The notes: generated from the sequence alone by a model not told the origin. 64,000 nucleotides of DNA from Zygaena filipendulae (GCA_907165275.2 OU015659.1:7482501-7546500); one strand, 5' to 3'; shown: positions 46,646 to 59,159, counted from the stretch's first letter. Numbers and translations: made by a program.

Positions 46646-46850
46646 ACTAGCTGTCCTGTGCCGTTTCACCCATGATAATTTCGGAGTTCGCGCAGAATAG
46701 TTCCATACAAAATTTGTCCCTCTTTTCATCCGCTTAGGGGTAGAATTTTCAAAAACTCTTTCTTAAGTTTCAGGTCCCAACGATCAGTAGTTTAGCCTGT
46801 GCATTGATCCGTCAGTCAATCATTCAGGACAAAGTATTTTATATGTATAG
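46646..46850 (-). mobile_element. Helitron-like copy, third subfamily
   Basis: Opens 'actagctgtcctgtgccg' and 'gtttcacccatgataatttc', then 'ggtagaattttcaaaaact' and 'cattgatccgtcagtcaatc', closing 'tatatgtatagat'. The last part differs from the other subfamilies. Confidence 0.65.
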
Positions 46851-47380
46851 ATATGCAGTATATTAATAAATAAGCTTGGTAACTCACTAATCAACGCCCA
46901 CCCTAACCTTTTTATCAAATTCAACTCCTTTTTATAAAATGAAATTAAATATAACAAAAATCAATCAAACACCTCAACCAAAATTATCAATTTATCTTCC
47001 ACACGTCAGACAAAACTTTAGCAAACTAGCTCACTCACTTGCGCTAGTTAGTTTGATGAGCTGCAGTGGAAGTTCACGTGGAGTTTATTGTTAAATAGCG
47101 TGGCAGTGTTCCAGCTAATTGTCGGCAATTACATATTAACCATTGAACACCGACTAAGTACGCCTCAAGTTGTGGCGTGTTCGCTCCGTAAAAGCCTCCT
47201 TGCACGTTGTGGGTACCTCATCTACGTCAAAACATAGAAAGTTGCGGTTAAATATTACCAAATCGTCGCTTTGTAGATTAGTAATATTTAATGTTCTTAA
47301 ATACTATCTATCCTTCCTATCCTAATCTTAAGTTTGGTTGGAAGATATCGCTGTAAGCGTTATGGTCAACCCGTTGTAGA
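46851..47380. other. Non-coding region, possibly unique
   Basis: No gene seen. It contains an inverted repeat 'aaactagc...gctagttagttt' (about 47,024-47,056) and a homeodomain-type pair 'taattgtcggcaatta' (about 47,116-47,131). Confidence 0.35.
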
Positions 47381-47560
47381 AGTCAAAGTCAAATCATTTA
47401 TTCAAATTGAGCCCATAATGTCAATATAATTACAGTTATTACGACAGCACTCATAAAATATTCACCATTCACAGCTTCCTAGTGCTATGGCTGAAGAGAA
47501 GAAGCTGCGCAACAAACTCTTCAGCAGCACGCTGTCAGTATAAAGTTTAAATATGTCCCT
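47381..47560 (-). mobile_element. LINE 3'-end fragment
   Basis: 'gtcaaagtcaaatcatttat' then 'tcaaattgagcccataatg' and 'agagaagaagctgcgcaaca'. On the minus strand this is a LINE 3' end, with the 'aataaatgatttgactttga' tail typical of a lepidopteran family. Confidence 0.55.
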
Positions 47561-48148
47561 ATAAAATATGTATTAGTGGTAACTAAACTTGCAATTAATT
47601 AAGTGACGACAACGAGCCGTAACCAGCAATAAACTACCGTACAGATACAGAGACATTAGGAGTTAAACTAGGATTATCTAGACACGCGGCAGCGTGTCAA
47701 GCCTAGTTCAAGCAAAGGAACTGGCGAGCCAGCGCCGAGTGTAATATTACACGAACCACTTGGTGCCACTTTTGTGCCTTCTATAACTCAAAATCTCTTT
47801 AGGTATTTACGTGGGTTACAATGTACCAACAGCTGATCGAGTTCGTTCAGCCCCACTGCATCACCCCCTGGTAGGCCACATGGCGCGCGCGCTCATTGAT
47901 ATTATTACGAATAGATAGTGTCCATATTTTGCTAATTTAAAGCCGGATAAAAAAATATAAAAAAGTTTTGAATAAATAATGGAAATTATTCTATTACTGA
48001 TACTGAACCACCAAAATTTTTTCGCGCATTGCTTAAAAAATATTCTTGTATAATATGTTTAATAACTTTATAAAATGACTGATGTAATGAAAACTGGCAA
48101 AGTCAAATCTAACCTACTTTAAGATCTTACATTTTTCAATAACAGCAT

Positions 48149-48214
48149 GGCTGAACGGCCATTTTTGCGTGATTGAGTAACAAACACACTTTCACATTTA
48201 TAATATTAATAGGA
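48149..48214 (-). mobile_element. Helitron-like 5'-part remnant
   Basis: 'ggctgaacggccatttttgc', 'gtgattgagtaacaaacaca' and 'tttataatattaatagga'. It abuts the M2 MITE copy that follows. Confidence 0.65.
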
Positions 48215-48223
48215 TAATAGCAA

Positions 48224-48522
48224 TAGGGTAGTTTCTGGGGTATAAAACTAAAATTCTATTTAGTCCGTCAGTTAGATAGTAAAAAAATAATAGACACGTA
48301 TTTTTAGTACTAAGATAAAACGCATTAAAATTTAAGAGTGCTCTTGACGTCATAACGTGCTACTAATAATTGTGGCAAGGCGTGACGTCACGCGACATTT
48401 TGACTTAATGTATCTCCGTTATTTTTTCATTACCTACTTAAAGAAATAAAAAATTCGTGTCCAATATTTTTTTATTAATCTACAAGACCTACTAAAAACT
48501 AAAATTTGGTTGACAAGCCCAT
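48224..48522. mobile_element. MITE family M2 copy
   Basis: Ends TAGGGTAGTTTCTGGGG and 'ttggttgacaagccca'. The interior has 'ctatttagtccgtcagttag', 'gacgtcacgcgacattttga' and 'cgtgtccaatatttttttat', shared with 13,450-13,777 and 49,125-49,394. Confidence 0.75.
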
Positions 48523-48644
48523 CGGGTAAGTTTTTATATCCTTATCTTATGATATACTCAAATGTTTTCTTTTTAAAATAAAATATAATTAAATTCCATG
48601 TCATTCAAGGTCTAGACGTACGATGCTATAAAAGACATAAAACA

Positions 48645-48817
48645 CCATCCACGACTTCACCCGCGGTAATTTCGGAGTTCCAGTATAAAAACTATTCTAC
48701 ACTATAATCTATCTCTGTGCCAAATTCCATCCAATTCCGTTCAGCCGTTCTGACGTGACTTACCTACTAAAAAACACCCATCCATCCAAACTTTGTCATT
48801 TATAATATTAGTATACC
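48645..48817 (-). mobile_element. Helitron-like copy, first subfamily
   Basis: 'cacgacttcacccgcggtaa', 'tttcggagttccagtataaa', 'ccaattccgttcagccgttc', and the end 'atttataatattagta'. The terminal CTAG is not preserved. Confidence 0.7.
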
Positions 48818-49124
48818 ATAGATACGTTATGTTTGTGTAGCGTTGCTTCTCTATTCCATTACTGTGCCGAATATAAGTTATAAAATATGGCAATACCTAC
48901 TACGGTGACACGGCAGCCAGGCGTGCCGGCTCGCGACTGGGTGCCCCGTGGGGCGCGGTCTGTGGCAGCGGAAAGAACTCGTGCCACAATCTCGCCTCCG
49001 ATGCAATCGAATTCAATGCGCTTGCTTGCATTCTGTACGATATTAATGAACGAGTTTCAGAGTGTAAAAGTGTAAAAGTCCTGTTAGCCTTTGTTATGTT
49101 CTCCACAAACATCACTGCAGTAGG

Positions 49125-49394
49125 TAGGCTTGTTTCCGGGGTATGAAAATTTAAATTCTATTTAATCCGTCTTGTAGATTATTAAAAAATATTGGACACG
49201 TATTTTTTAATTTTTTACACAATCAAAAAATAACGGAGCCACTTTATAGTACGTTGTGACGCCACGCGACATTTTGACTTAATGTAGGTATCTCCGTTAT
49301 TTTTTTGATTACGTAGAAATGAAAAAATACGTGTCCAATATTTGTTATTACTCCACAAGCCGGATTGAAAACTATTATTTGGTTGATAAGCCTA
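49125..49394. mobile_element. MITE family M2 copy with about 100-bp inverted arms
   Basis: Left TAGGCTTGTTTCCGGGG. The arm contains 'attggacacgtatttttt' and 'aaaaaataacgga', and the right half repeats both in inverse as 'tccgttatttttt' and 'aaaaaatacgtgtccaat'. It ends 'ttggttgataagccta'. The whole element could fold on itself. Confidence 0.78.
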
Positions 49395-50380
49395 TTGTGA
49401 CCTGTTGTAAATGTAATCACTCACTACCTGCCCATTTGCCCCCCTATACCTATACCATTAAAAAAATTAAATTATATCATAGTTACGCACCTGAGACTCA
49501 CAAAAAATTACCTAAACCTAATACCTGCTTACTAAAATTCTAGTACTTAGGTATTTCTCTGTATAAACTTTGACAAACATACATTTTGTAAACAGTATAG
49601 TTAAGTAAACATAATGATAATGCTAGACTCAATTAATTAATTATTAGTAACATAATATAAGGGTGTAAGGTTGAACAGGTGACTTATTCGAACCTATATG
49701 ATGATACTTGCTTACGACGTACCTAACTAAAAAGATTATTTAAGAAAATATCTACTGATAAATAACATAATGTATGGTTTTACCCTTTGGCCACAGTCAC
49801 GGCGGCGCCGGTGGCGGCTGCGGCAGCGGCGAAAACAAATGGTAGACAACATAAGAAGTAAGCCACAGCTATCAGCGGCGCGCACGCTGTGGCCTCCTTA
49901 GCTGGTGCCGCCCTACGCGGGTGAATGTTTTTTTATATTAGATTTGTCGGCATGCCAACGATAATACAAAAGAAAGGGGCGTTAAATGACTTGGTATGAT
50001 CCGTCAGCGCGTAAGCAACAACTTGTGGGCTCTATCTATACCTATATTAGTAAATATTTTTTTACGTCAAAAATTTAATACTTACCCATATGTTTTTTTT
50101 TATTATATTTATTACACGAATTAGCAGATTACGAGGCCGTGGGACGTATTGACCTTGCCCTACCATACTAAATAGGAGTAGGTAAGGAAACTGCTAATAA
50201 ATTAAAGAGATCTTATTAAAATATTTTATTGCTTCCCTTTTGATGTAAACTACTTGGCTGTTGCTCGAAAATTGAATTAAAATTAGTCCTAAATAAACTG
50301 AGAGAAAAAGAAAGAAGAAACATAATAATAACTAGCTTATATCACGAAAACTTAGTCAACGTGGTTTTATTATTTTATTT
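49395..50380. other. Non-coding region
   Basis: No supported gene. One GC-rich run of CGG-type triplets lies at about 49,798-49,836 and continues GC-richer to 49,920. The rest is AT-rich with nothing recognised. Confidence 0.45.
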
Positions 50381-50645
50381 TTTTGTCATAGGGGGCAAAC
50401 GGGCAAGTGGTACACCTTATGGTAAGTGATTACCGCTGCCCATGTACATCTGCAACACCAGAAGGTATGCCGGTGCGTTGCCGACCTGGGATGGGGATGG
50501 GAACTGGCTTTCAAGTGGGGCTGCCGGAACACACCGTTAGGTGCTTGGCTACAGATTTGCAACTTGATGGTGGTAGCTAGCCAGCCGGGCACTAGAGAGT
50601 CTACCACCATGCCACCATTATCAAGTACAGTGTGTAACACACTGT
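50381..50645 (+). repeat. Dispersed lepidopteran repeat fragment
   Basis: Contains 'gggggcaaacgggcaagtgg', 'ttatggtaagtgattaccgc', 'tgcccatgtacatctgcaac' and 'ggtgcgttgccgacctggga'. Sequences of this type ('gatggtaag.gattaccgccgcccatg') are ubiquitous in Lepidoptera. The parent element type is uncertain. Frames on both strands are by-products. Confidence 0.5.
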
Positions 50646-50799
50646 ACTTTATTTAATATTAAATCCAATATCTATTAACGTATTTACACCCACGCTGCAG
50701 GTCTTACCTAGTGTTAGCACCAACGGAGATCTTACATTGTTGTTTATCTGGTAGTAATAAACATTTTTCTTTTCGTTATTTTTTTTCATTATTAGATAC

Positions 50800-50930
50800 G
50801 ACCAGACTGGAAAACGGATCCCAATGTTCATTAAACAAATTCCACTACAGCTGGGAATCGAATCCAGGACCTCTCGATTTACGGAGCGGCGGCATGGGGA
50901 TCATTTGCACCAACCCACTCGTCTAACTAA
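50800..50930 (-). mobile_element. SINE, tRNA-derived (minus strand)
   Basis: Minus strand: 'ggtgcaaatgatccccatgc' region, 'aatcgagaggtcc' and 'tggattcgattcccagc' (B box), then 'tgtagtggaatttgttta' and 'ccgttttccagtctggtc'. Related to 36,817 and 37,925. Confidence 0.55.
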
Positions 50931-51984
50931 ACAATTACATAACAATGCAATGATTGCTGAAAGATCCTAAAAGAAGATTAACTATTAGTCGGTTAGCAAG
51001 CGTTGCGTCCTGTTCAATATTCATGACGTGGAACGATGTGGTCGTTAAGCCTAACCAAGACTAGACCATTAGCTCTCGGTTTCAGCTTGAACTCCAGAGA
51101 AAATTAGCACTACAATCATGCCCTATTTGTAAGGAGTAAATGTTGACCGAAATCCTTCATACCTACCCACATGCCACATAGACGGCTCCGTGAATAATTA
51201 AGCTGAGTAAATAAAGGAGCAAATTAATACCTACTATTTCATTGTTTTTACATAACACTGACCGTTTTAAAAAATAAAAAGGAAAAAAAAAAACTTTTAT
51301 CCTTAATTTAAACTAGGAATTTTTAAATGAATATAATTTGATTACGCTTCAGTAAATGCGTATCCAAATTATGGAGGTTGTGCATAGCTTTTTTATTCTA
51401 TTATCTATTCGTATGTCTGGCTGGACTCCGGGTAAGTAAACCGCTTCCGCCGCAACCCACGTCGTTCCTCTTCACGTAATTAATGTTTGCTTCAATTATA
51501 ATGGAAAGCGAACATTCGGAATTTTACACTTTTTTAAAATTCACCTATATCTCCGTGTACAGTAGTTATATACCTATATACTAGCATACACTGTACTGAA
51601 TTTACTCCTTTACTAACCCTATCTCAGAAGTTTATAACGAAAAATACTAAAGTTCGCATTCACCAAGTTTTTGGCGCTTATCGATTTAATAATGGAGTGT
51701 TCTATTAATTAAAAGCAAAACAAAATGTGAAACTTGTAAAAAGCCTTGCAATGGCTTCGTTGCGTCCAGTTTCCTCTTAGGTTTTTTATCTTGGCAACTT
51801 CACAAATTCTTAAGCGCTGTCATAAAATGAAAAGTTGGAGGTTTACGCTTGTCTATTTTACCAAGTTGAATCTATAAATTAGTAAAACACTTTGAGAGGT
51901 AAATTACATACCATACTTCAACTTATTAAAGCTTTTACATAGCACCCGCTTCTAGTTTCTATTTACAGCTCTCTATCACCTTAA
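50931..51984. other. Non-coding region
   Basis: AT-rich with no recognised gene or complete repeat. Confidence 0.5.
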
Positions 51985-52112
51985 GGTTGCCTTGAAAAGA
52001 TTGCCTCTAGCAATAAGGCCGCCTTTTGCTCTGTATTTACTTTTTATGTGTCTTAGTTTTTATTTTCTCTTCTGGGGCAATAAAGCATATTTGATTTGAT
52101 TTGATTTGATTT
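51985..52112 (+). mobile_element. LINE 3'-end fragment with (TTTGA)n tail
   Basis: 'gttgccttgaaaagattgcc', 'gcaataaggccgccttttgc' and 'ctggggcaataaagcatatt', then TTTGA units at about 52,089-52,110. Same family as 29,695-29,820. The poly(A)-signal-like AATAAA is followed by a short tandem tail. Confidence 0.65.
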
Positions 52113-52741
52113 ATGTAGGTACAATAATAATTTATCTTTAACTAACAAACAAGGGACATTTATTTAATTTCGTAATTCTTAACAAAGAAACAGATGTTGT
52201 GTAAAAGTGATCTATTTTGATATAATCTTTTGTAATCACAAATCAATTTAGGGTAACGTAGCGCCTGATTGAGATGGAACAACTGGTAGATATAAACGAT
52301 GTGCGCACGTACTCGTATTAGTGAAGCACGGTGCTGCACAATGCACTCTTGTAATTACAGCTGCGGCGGAGTGAGTGCTACCTATATCCACATAGAGTAC
52401 AAAATAGATAGCTGAGCGACACGTCCAGTAGGTACGCATCTCACAGCCCAGGCAATTAGCTTGCTATGCCTTGCTGACAAAGTTAAAAATATTATTATTA
52501 AGATACCTACGTCTCTTACTACATACTACATAATATAACCCTGTAATTCTGAAAATGTGGAAACGTTAAAAGTGGTAAGGTTATCAAATAGCTTAGTAAA
52601 TGAGGAAGCAAAGAGATAATAATAAATAACCACTAGTTACGCCATCAAAAAACTACTAAACTCTTACAGCATCAGTACCAGAAGGATGATCAAGCTTAGA
52701 AATGAGTTGTTATCGACTGTTTTGCTGCCTGATATAGTATT
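52113..52741. other. Non-coding region
   Basis: No supported gene or repeat seen. A minus-strand frame at 52,248-52,439 has no recognisable motif. Confidence 0.45.
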
Positions 52742-53245
52742 ACTAGCTATTCCCCGCGGTTTTACCCGCAATAATTTTGATGTTCCCGCGGGAATTCCTT
52801 TATTGTACCCACAGAATATAAAATAACAGATAGAATCCCTTCTACCTACCTACCTCAACTTACTTTAGTGGGTATGAAAACATATGTGTGTGACACAACC
52901 AATGTCGCCGGGTGATTTTCACACACAAAACTATTCATCGCGCACTAAAACACTTATTAACGTAAAGAAATGTATTGACCGCTTTAATGGTTGTTTTTAC
53001 TTAGTAACTGTTTTTAAAATTCACAGTTTTGGGAATACTTGGGATGGCAGCTAAAGAAGTTTTGGGCAAGTTAGAGCATTTGTTCTAACTTCCTATGCAA
53101 CGGTAGCGCGCCTGCCACGCCTACATGTATACCTACTCGTACTCTCTAATTATTTTTTTGCGTACCCCTGACACCGTGTATGTAAAATTTCATGATGATC
53201 GAGTACCTATTGAGTAGTCACGGCGTGAAAAGGTAACATATATAT
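52742..53245 (-). mobile_element. Helitron-like copy, two parts
   Basis: The 3' end part at 52,742-52,812 ('actagctattccccgcggtt', 'gttcccgcgggaattc') and the 5' part at about 53,160-53,245 ('gcgtacccctgacaccgtgt', 'aaaatttcatgatgatcgag') are consistent with one copy. About 350 bp of other DNA separates them, and its ends are not clear. Confidence 0.55.
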
Positions 53246-53643
53246 AGGCGGAGTTGTCCTAAAGTCATATTGATGTAATCAAAATTCCATACAAATGTCT
53301 ATACAAAAAGTTTCTTCGATACTACATAAAAACCAAAAATAAAATGAATAGACATTTTTTTTTTTTTATGGAATAAGCAAAATTCGTACTTATGCATACG
53401 ACACAACGCTGATATGTTTAAAGATACCAATATGGTGCATATCCAATTTTGCATGATATTTTGTGCGGACACTTATGCTTCTCGTTTGCCATCTAATAAA
53501 ATTTTAGTGCATTATTGTTCGCTCTAACCTTCCGTTTAAAAAGTGATACCTAGTTGTAATATAATTTTCGGTTTTCTAAAAACTATGGTAAAACCATAAC
53601 AAACAAACTAACATTCGCATTTTGTAATATTAGTTACTATACA

Positions 53644-53876
53644 TATAGCTGTCCGCCGCGGTTTCACCCCCGGTAATTTTGGAGTTCCCGTGGGAATTTC
53701 AGGATAAAAGCCTACTCTATGTCACTCAGGACTACCGTAGCTTCCTTAAGTGAAAGAATTTTCAAAATTGGTTCAATAAATCTAGAGATTACCCCATATA
53801 GGTACAACGTCACAAACTCATAAACTCACAATTCATAAACTCACAAACTTTATCTCTTTATAATATTAGCATAGAT
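53644..53876 (-). mobile_element. Helitron-like copy, second subfamily
   Basis: 'gccgcggtttcacccccggt', 'ggagttcccgtgggaatttc', 'actaccgtagcttccttaag', 'gaattttcaaaattggttca', and the end 'tttataatattagcatagat'. Repeated 'aactcataaactcac' words lie near its end. Confidence 0.78.
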
Positions 53877-54604
53877 ACAGGATATTATGCAATATTGACG
53901 CAGATGAGAGCTTCCTTGTGAAATCAAACATTGGATTTGATACCGTATTTCTATAGGACTGCAACGTGTGTAGTATTATATCTAATGCCGACGAAACATT
54001 TACCGAAAACCAATTAATACACTTATCAAACGCTATTCCAGTATGTAGATATTTCCTTCATAATTTACAGCGGAGTTATTGACGAATCGTCCAATAAAAT
54101 GCCAAATCGAATTCCTTTCGCAGTCTGAACCCGAAGTCGAAGTTGGCCAACTGAGAAAGTATGCATGCATGCAATGCTGAACGTTTGGAATCTGGACACA
54201 ATGCACAATACTGAATTTGAACGTTGTCGCACCCGATGCGCCGAGCGACAGACGGCCCCACAGTAAAACGCTATTGCTAGTGTCGATACCTCCCGTTCCG
54301 TAGGTAGGTACTAGACGACGTATACATGAATTTTAAGCAAGAATAAACAGCCGGCGCAATGCGGCTGTTTTAACTTACAAAAATACATAACACATTCAGT
54401 GAGGAGGCAGATCTATACCCACTTTAACTTTCACGTGATGAGATAGACGGAAATTGCATAAGAGTGTTCTGTACTTGTTCTTCATACCACCAGTCGTTTC
54501 CTTATTCATATTTATAACTCTTTGCTAACTCAACAAATTCGCAAGCTTGATTTGGCTCGTTAGAAATACCTATGAACTACTTATATAGGTAACTATTATA
54601 CTAT

Positions 54605-54795
54605 ACTAGCTGTTCCTCGCGGTTTCACTAGCGTTAGTTTCAGAGTCCCCGTGGGAATTCAAAACAAAGAGTACCCTATGTCCTTCCCTGTACCTGACAA
54701 CGATTATGCAAAATTTCATGATGATTGGTTGGGTAGTTAAGGTGTGAAAGCGTAACAAACTAACAGATAGACTCACATTCGCATATTAGTAAGGA
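54605..54795 (-). mobile_element. Helitron-like copy, first subfamily
   Basis: 'actagctgttcctcgcggtt', 'gagtaccctatgtccttccc', 'caaaatttcatgatgattgg', 'gtgtgaaagcgtaacaaact', and the end 'gcatattagtaagga'. Close to full length. Confidence 0.78.
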
Positions 54796-55928
54796 TTTAT
54801 ATATCTAGAAATATAGAATATATCTAGAGATGTAGAAATTGTTTTATATGTACAGATGTACTAATATAATTATTGTCCTTTATTTGTATACGAGTAGACA
54901 TTAAAGTTTAGCAAAACAAAAAAACATCACACCATTCCTTTTTTATAGAAACGCTGTTTCTTGTAGATAACCCGTTCTGTTTTCAACCGCTTTGTTTAAA
55001 ACTTATTTCACTTTATTTACAGAAAACGAGATTTCCACCCATTTCCCGAAGCACTTAGAGACTTTATTTAATGGTTTTTTCGACGCTCGTTTCACCGAAA
55101 TGTTTTTACTGCTAAACTGCGTGCGGTAAAGGTACGCTAAGTGACACTTGGCAAGCAAATTTAATAGGAACTCATTTCAGTGATAGTTTGAACAAGCTGG
55201 TATAAATTAACTGCAGTCGAATAATGGCGCATTTTAAATATTTGCTTCAAAATCCACTTTTCTTACTGTTTGGTCAATACAAAAAAATATTTAGGTACAT
55301 CGCAATCTCTTTGTTTCAACGCTCATGGGTTTCTAAAATAAGTTAAACCAGGCGATAGAAGTAGTCTGCCATAAATTTCGTAAGTTGTCGGTAGCGTTTG
55401 TCTATGTTGAGTTCTAGTGGGTCGTCTTAGCGAGTGTGCTTCCAAGCAAATATTTGCATAGCGTGATCCAACTCAAACACATAGATTTATGTCGCAAAAT
55501 TTTGGTTTTCCCGCAAGGATGTCGACCCGATTTACGAACCTTAAAAGGTAAATGAAAATTATCCCCACTCTGATTGCTATGACGAAAGTAATTTGGTACC
55601 TGACCTTTTTGTAATCCCTACATCATTGTATTTACCCTTATGTACTAGGGTACATAAGGTACATAAGGGTATAGGTATTGTACCCGGTCGCAAAGTGCAT
55701 TATTTTGTGATGTTCTATAACAAAGTGTTTTTGTATGAATAAGTTTAACTGTGTTAGGTTAAGTCTGAACTGTGAGTACGACAGAGTCAAATCGTATACC
55801 GATTTCTCATGGGCGAATACATGGCGAATACAACGCATTTTCTGTCCTCAGCAGTATACAAACCGTCAGCTTACAAACTGAAGTGTTTTTAAATTTTTCG
55901 GTGACATATGACTGTACCTATATAAAAT
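54796..55928. other. Non-coding region
   Basis: No gene. One inverted repeat with arms 'tacccttatgtac' (55,633-55,645) and 'gtacataagggta' (55,659-55,671). Otherwise nothing recognised. Confidence 0.45.
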
Positions 55929-56100
55929 ACTAGCTGATTCCCGCGGTTGGATTCGCGTTAATTAAGGAGTTCCCGCGGAAATTCCGGAGTAAAAGTAGCT
56001 TCCTATGATTAAAAGAATTTTTGAAATCGATTTAATAGTTCTAGAGATTACTTCCTACAGAAAAACTCACAAAACTACATTACATAATATACGTATAGTC
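55929..56100 (-). mobile_element. Helitron-like copy, second subfamily
   Basis: 'actagctgattcccgcggtt', 'ggagttcccgcggaaattcc', 'gaatttttgaaatcgattta', 'gttctagagattacttcc'. The terminal start sequence is degraded. Confidence 0.7.
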
Positions 56101-57440
56101 ATAGTGTAGATATGGTTCGGTTGAAGTTATTGGAGATTTCAATTTGTTACGACAATATCAAGATGGAAGTGTAAAGTTAGACATCTATAACATCTTCGCT
56201 TGCCTAGAGTGGGGTCCGCGTGGTCTCTACGTCATCGTCAGCGTCAGATATTGAGCACGTAAGTGTAGGTATTGCAATGTTTTGATATTTAAAGGACCGT
56301 CCGGGGCGCAGGCTGACATCGTCCCTTGTTAATATTCCAACTGACAACATGGAGCCACTGTCTTGTTAATTTTGAATAGAAGACTACGACAACAAAAGGC
56401 TTCCCGAATTTTGAGTAGTTGACATAGACTAAGAGAAAACAGAAAATAATTCAAAAGGAGAATAATGAAAACACCTCTGTAATATCTTCTGCGGGGGCGT
56501 AGATACGTCTAGCATAATATGAAAGGTACACAAGTGAGGTTAATGTGTTGACCGCGCCGCGCCGGAGCCTGTGAATGTAACTTCGTTATGAACCCCTATT
56601 TTCTTTTCTCTACTGCTGGCTTTTTGGCTTTTTCGACACGTCAGATTAAATTCGTTGTGTGATTAGTCCGCGCGGGGTCGCTACTCTCTACATATCTGTT
56701 TAGTGACGCGCTTGCAGACGGGTTGATCTCACCCATTTATCCACACAGCACTGCCCAACGATTATTTTGGCTCACTGCCGTTAGGATTAAAATAATGTAA
56801 TATATTAAGCGTATAGTGGAGGAAATAATCAGTCAACCGTTACCTACATGTGACTAGAATTTACGACTAGGTACCTACTGGGTATGGTATATAATATTTT
56901 CTTGAAAGCCAATTCCAGTATTCAACCACACCGTCACTTAACATCAGGTAACTGCAGTCAAACGTCTACCCTTTTATCATTAAAAAGAAACATACAGTCG
57001 AATTGAGAACCTCCTCCTTTTTTGGAAGTCTGTTAAGAAAAGGAATACCTACTGGACACTTCCAGTCCAGTCATTTGGTAGTTTTACCTAGAAGGTTTTC
57101 CGGGAGTTTTGAAAATGAGTAATTTTATAGATTTCGATGTTCTCTTTCCGAATTTCAACTTTGCCACCTCGTATCTGTGCCGCTCGCGCCGCCATACCCT
57201 TTTCGACTCATTGTAACATAAATACATTTAAATACAAAATTGAACTAGAGTAAATTTTCTACAGTTTATGTACCAAGTTTTTTTTTTTTATGAAATCAAT
57301 AGTTTTGGCGTACGAGCGCCGCAAAGTGTACTTAAACTCGAGTCTTCAGTTTTAGCTAAAACAAAAATTCAATTCCACACCACCTTGAGGTAAAATAAAG
57401 GGCGCTTTCTCTAACGTGTTGTCACTTGCCGCCAGTAGGT
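56101..57440. other. Non-coding region
   Basis: No supported gene. Small GC-richer patches near 56,200-56,330 and 56,545-56,720 have no recognisable protein. Confidence 0.45.
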
Positions 57441-57566
57441 ACTAATCTTATCCACATGCAATGCGATGCACAATTCCGAAATTTAGCGCAATCTTTTTCA
57501 CTTTGCTGCATGTTATTGCGTTAAATTCCGGAATTGTGCATTACATTGGATGTGGAGTAGATTCGT
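57441..57566. mobile_element. Foldback MITE with about 52-bp arms
   Basis: Arms 57,441-57,492 and 57,515-57,566 are inverted copies of each other with several mismatches (shared words 'gatgcacaattccg', 'atccacat', 'aaatttagcgcaat'). They are separated by a 22-bp loop. No coding capacity. Confidence 0.7.
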
Positions 57567-57919
57567 GCTAGGGACATCACGATAAAATGAGAAGTTGAAG
57601 TACTTACACTTTACGGCGCTTGTAGGTACGCCAAAACTATAGATAAATTTTGCAAAAAAAATTGTTGGTACCTACGTAAATTGTAGGAAATATACTTTTT
57701 TTTTTAATTTTGTATACAGCCAAATATTAATCTTTCGAACTGTCACTCTCCACTTCAATGTACTCTGTCACATTTCTATGAAATCCATCGACAGGTTTCA
57801 ATGCATTAAAATATTACCTACTTACCCTGATTATAGCTTAGTTTAATCAACGATATTATAAGTATTAAAGGAAGGTTTTTAATTTAAAATGCTATTTCGT
57901 TGATGGTTCATTTTAACTA

Positions 57920-58107
57920 CCGCTCATCATAAAATCTCGCATACCTATACATGTTGTCAGGGTAAAAAAAGGACATACATAGGGTACCTACTTGTCAGTT
58001 GTCATACAAAAAAGGTACCTATCTACTGTTTCTGACGAATGGCGTTTCTGGCAATTTATTAACAAAATCTATACTAACGCGAGCGAAGGCGCAGGCACCA
58101 GCTAGTT
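57920..58107 (+). mobile_element. Helitron-like remnant
   Basis: 'catcataaaatctcgcatac', 'catgttgtcagggtaaaa', 'acatacatagggtacctac', and an end 'gcgaaggcgcaggcaccagc' followed by CTAGT at 58,102-58,106. Confidence 0.55.
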
Positions 58108-58695
58108 CAAGATACCGACCGGACCGATTTTCGTAAAAACTCAACAAATTAATTGAACTACTTAATTCATTTGCCTCTCCACTTTATTTATCAGCATTGA
58201 TAAGTCAATTAACTCTTGTTTACTTAATGTGGTCAATTAATTACAAATAAATGAATGAAATAGGTTCGATTTGTCCCCACAGAGACTATTTTCATCCCAT
58301 TTATTTTTTTTTACTTTATAGACTCCTTTGCTAAACTTATCATTTAAATTATCACGGTTAATTTAGTCGGCAATTGCAATTTTATTGATGAGTTAAAAAT
58401 AATAGAGAATATCGACATCCAACCGAAATAAACTTAGCAAACCAGTGAAGCGGACATGCGCACTGCACGTCCTATAGGACGGTCTATATCGGGATCCACA
58501 TTGAATCTAATTGGATCCATCTATTTTTATTTCAAATGAAATAATATTTGTCCATATTCCAAGAACTAGATGTCTTTGTATTATTAGTGATACGGGAATT
58601 CTATTATTCGACCTGCTTGGTAAAGAAAACTACAAATACATACCTACTATCTTTAAGGTATCTTACCTTTTATGACTTACTAAGTAGTTTCATAA

Positions 58696-58890
58696 GATTC
58701 TAGATGTTACCCGCGATTGACCCGCGGTAATTTCAAAGTTCCCGCGGGAATTCCGGGTTACAATATAGCATATGACACTCACAAGTAACGCGGCTTTCTA
58801 AAGAGTAGGAGAATTTTCAAAATTAATTCACTAGAGCCAGAGATTATACAACCTCACAAACTCACAAACTTTACCTCTTTATAAGATCAG
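58696..58890 (-). mobile_element. Helitron-like copy, second subfamily
   Basis: 'attctagatgttacccgcga', 'cccgcggtaatttcaaagtt', 'cccgcgggaattccgggtta', 'gagaattttcaaaattaatt', 'acaaactttacctctttata'. Nearly full length, ends decayed. Confidence 0.7.
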
Positions 58891-59159
58891 TTTTTTATTA
58901 TACCTCATGTAATGATCAAAACAAATCTATTTGCATGCAAATGAAGTTCTATCACAATTCTTATTAGAGTAGTAAGTAATAATAAAAATAAATAATAATA
59001 AAATGCGTTTATTTGTAATAAATACAGAGTTCTTAGCCTATACATGTACCAAAAATAAATAACATAACATGACGAAAAATCCTTATGTAGATTAGCTTGC
59101 TAAGTACGGAGAGATTTGAAAAAGATTACGCTATAATACATAGGTACATATATATATTA

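Noticed and set aside
50386..50656. Overlapping frames on both strands of about 80 codons
   Set aside because: Falls in a dispersed lepidopteran repeat; no domain.
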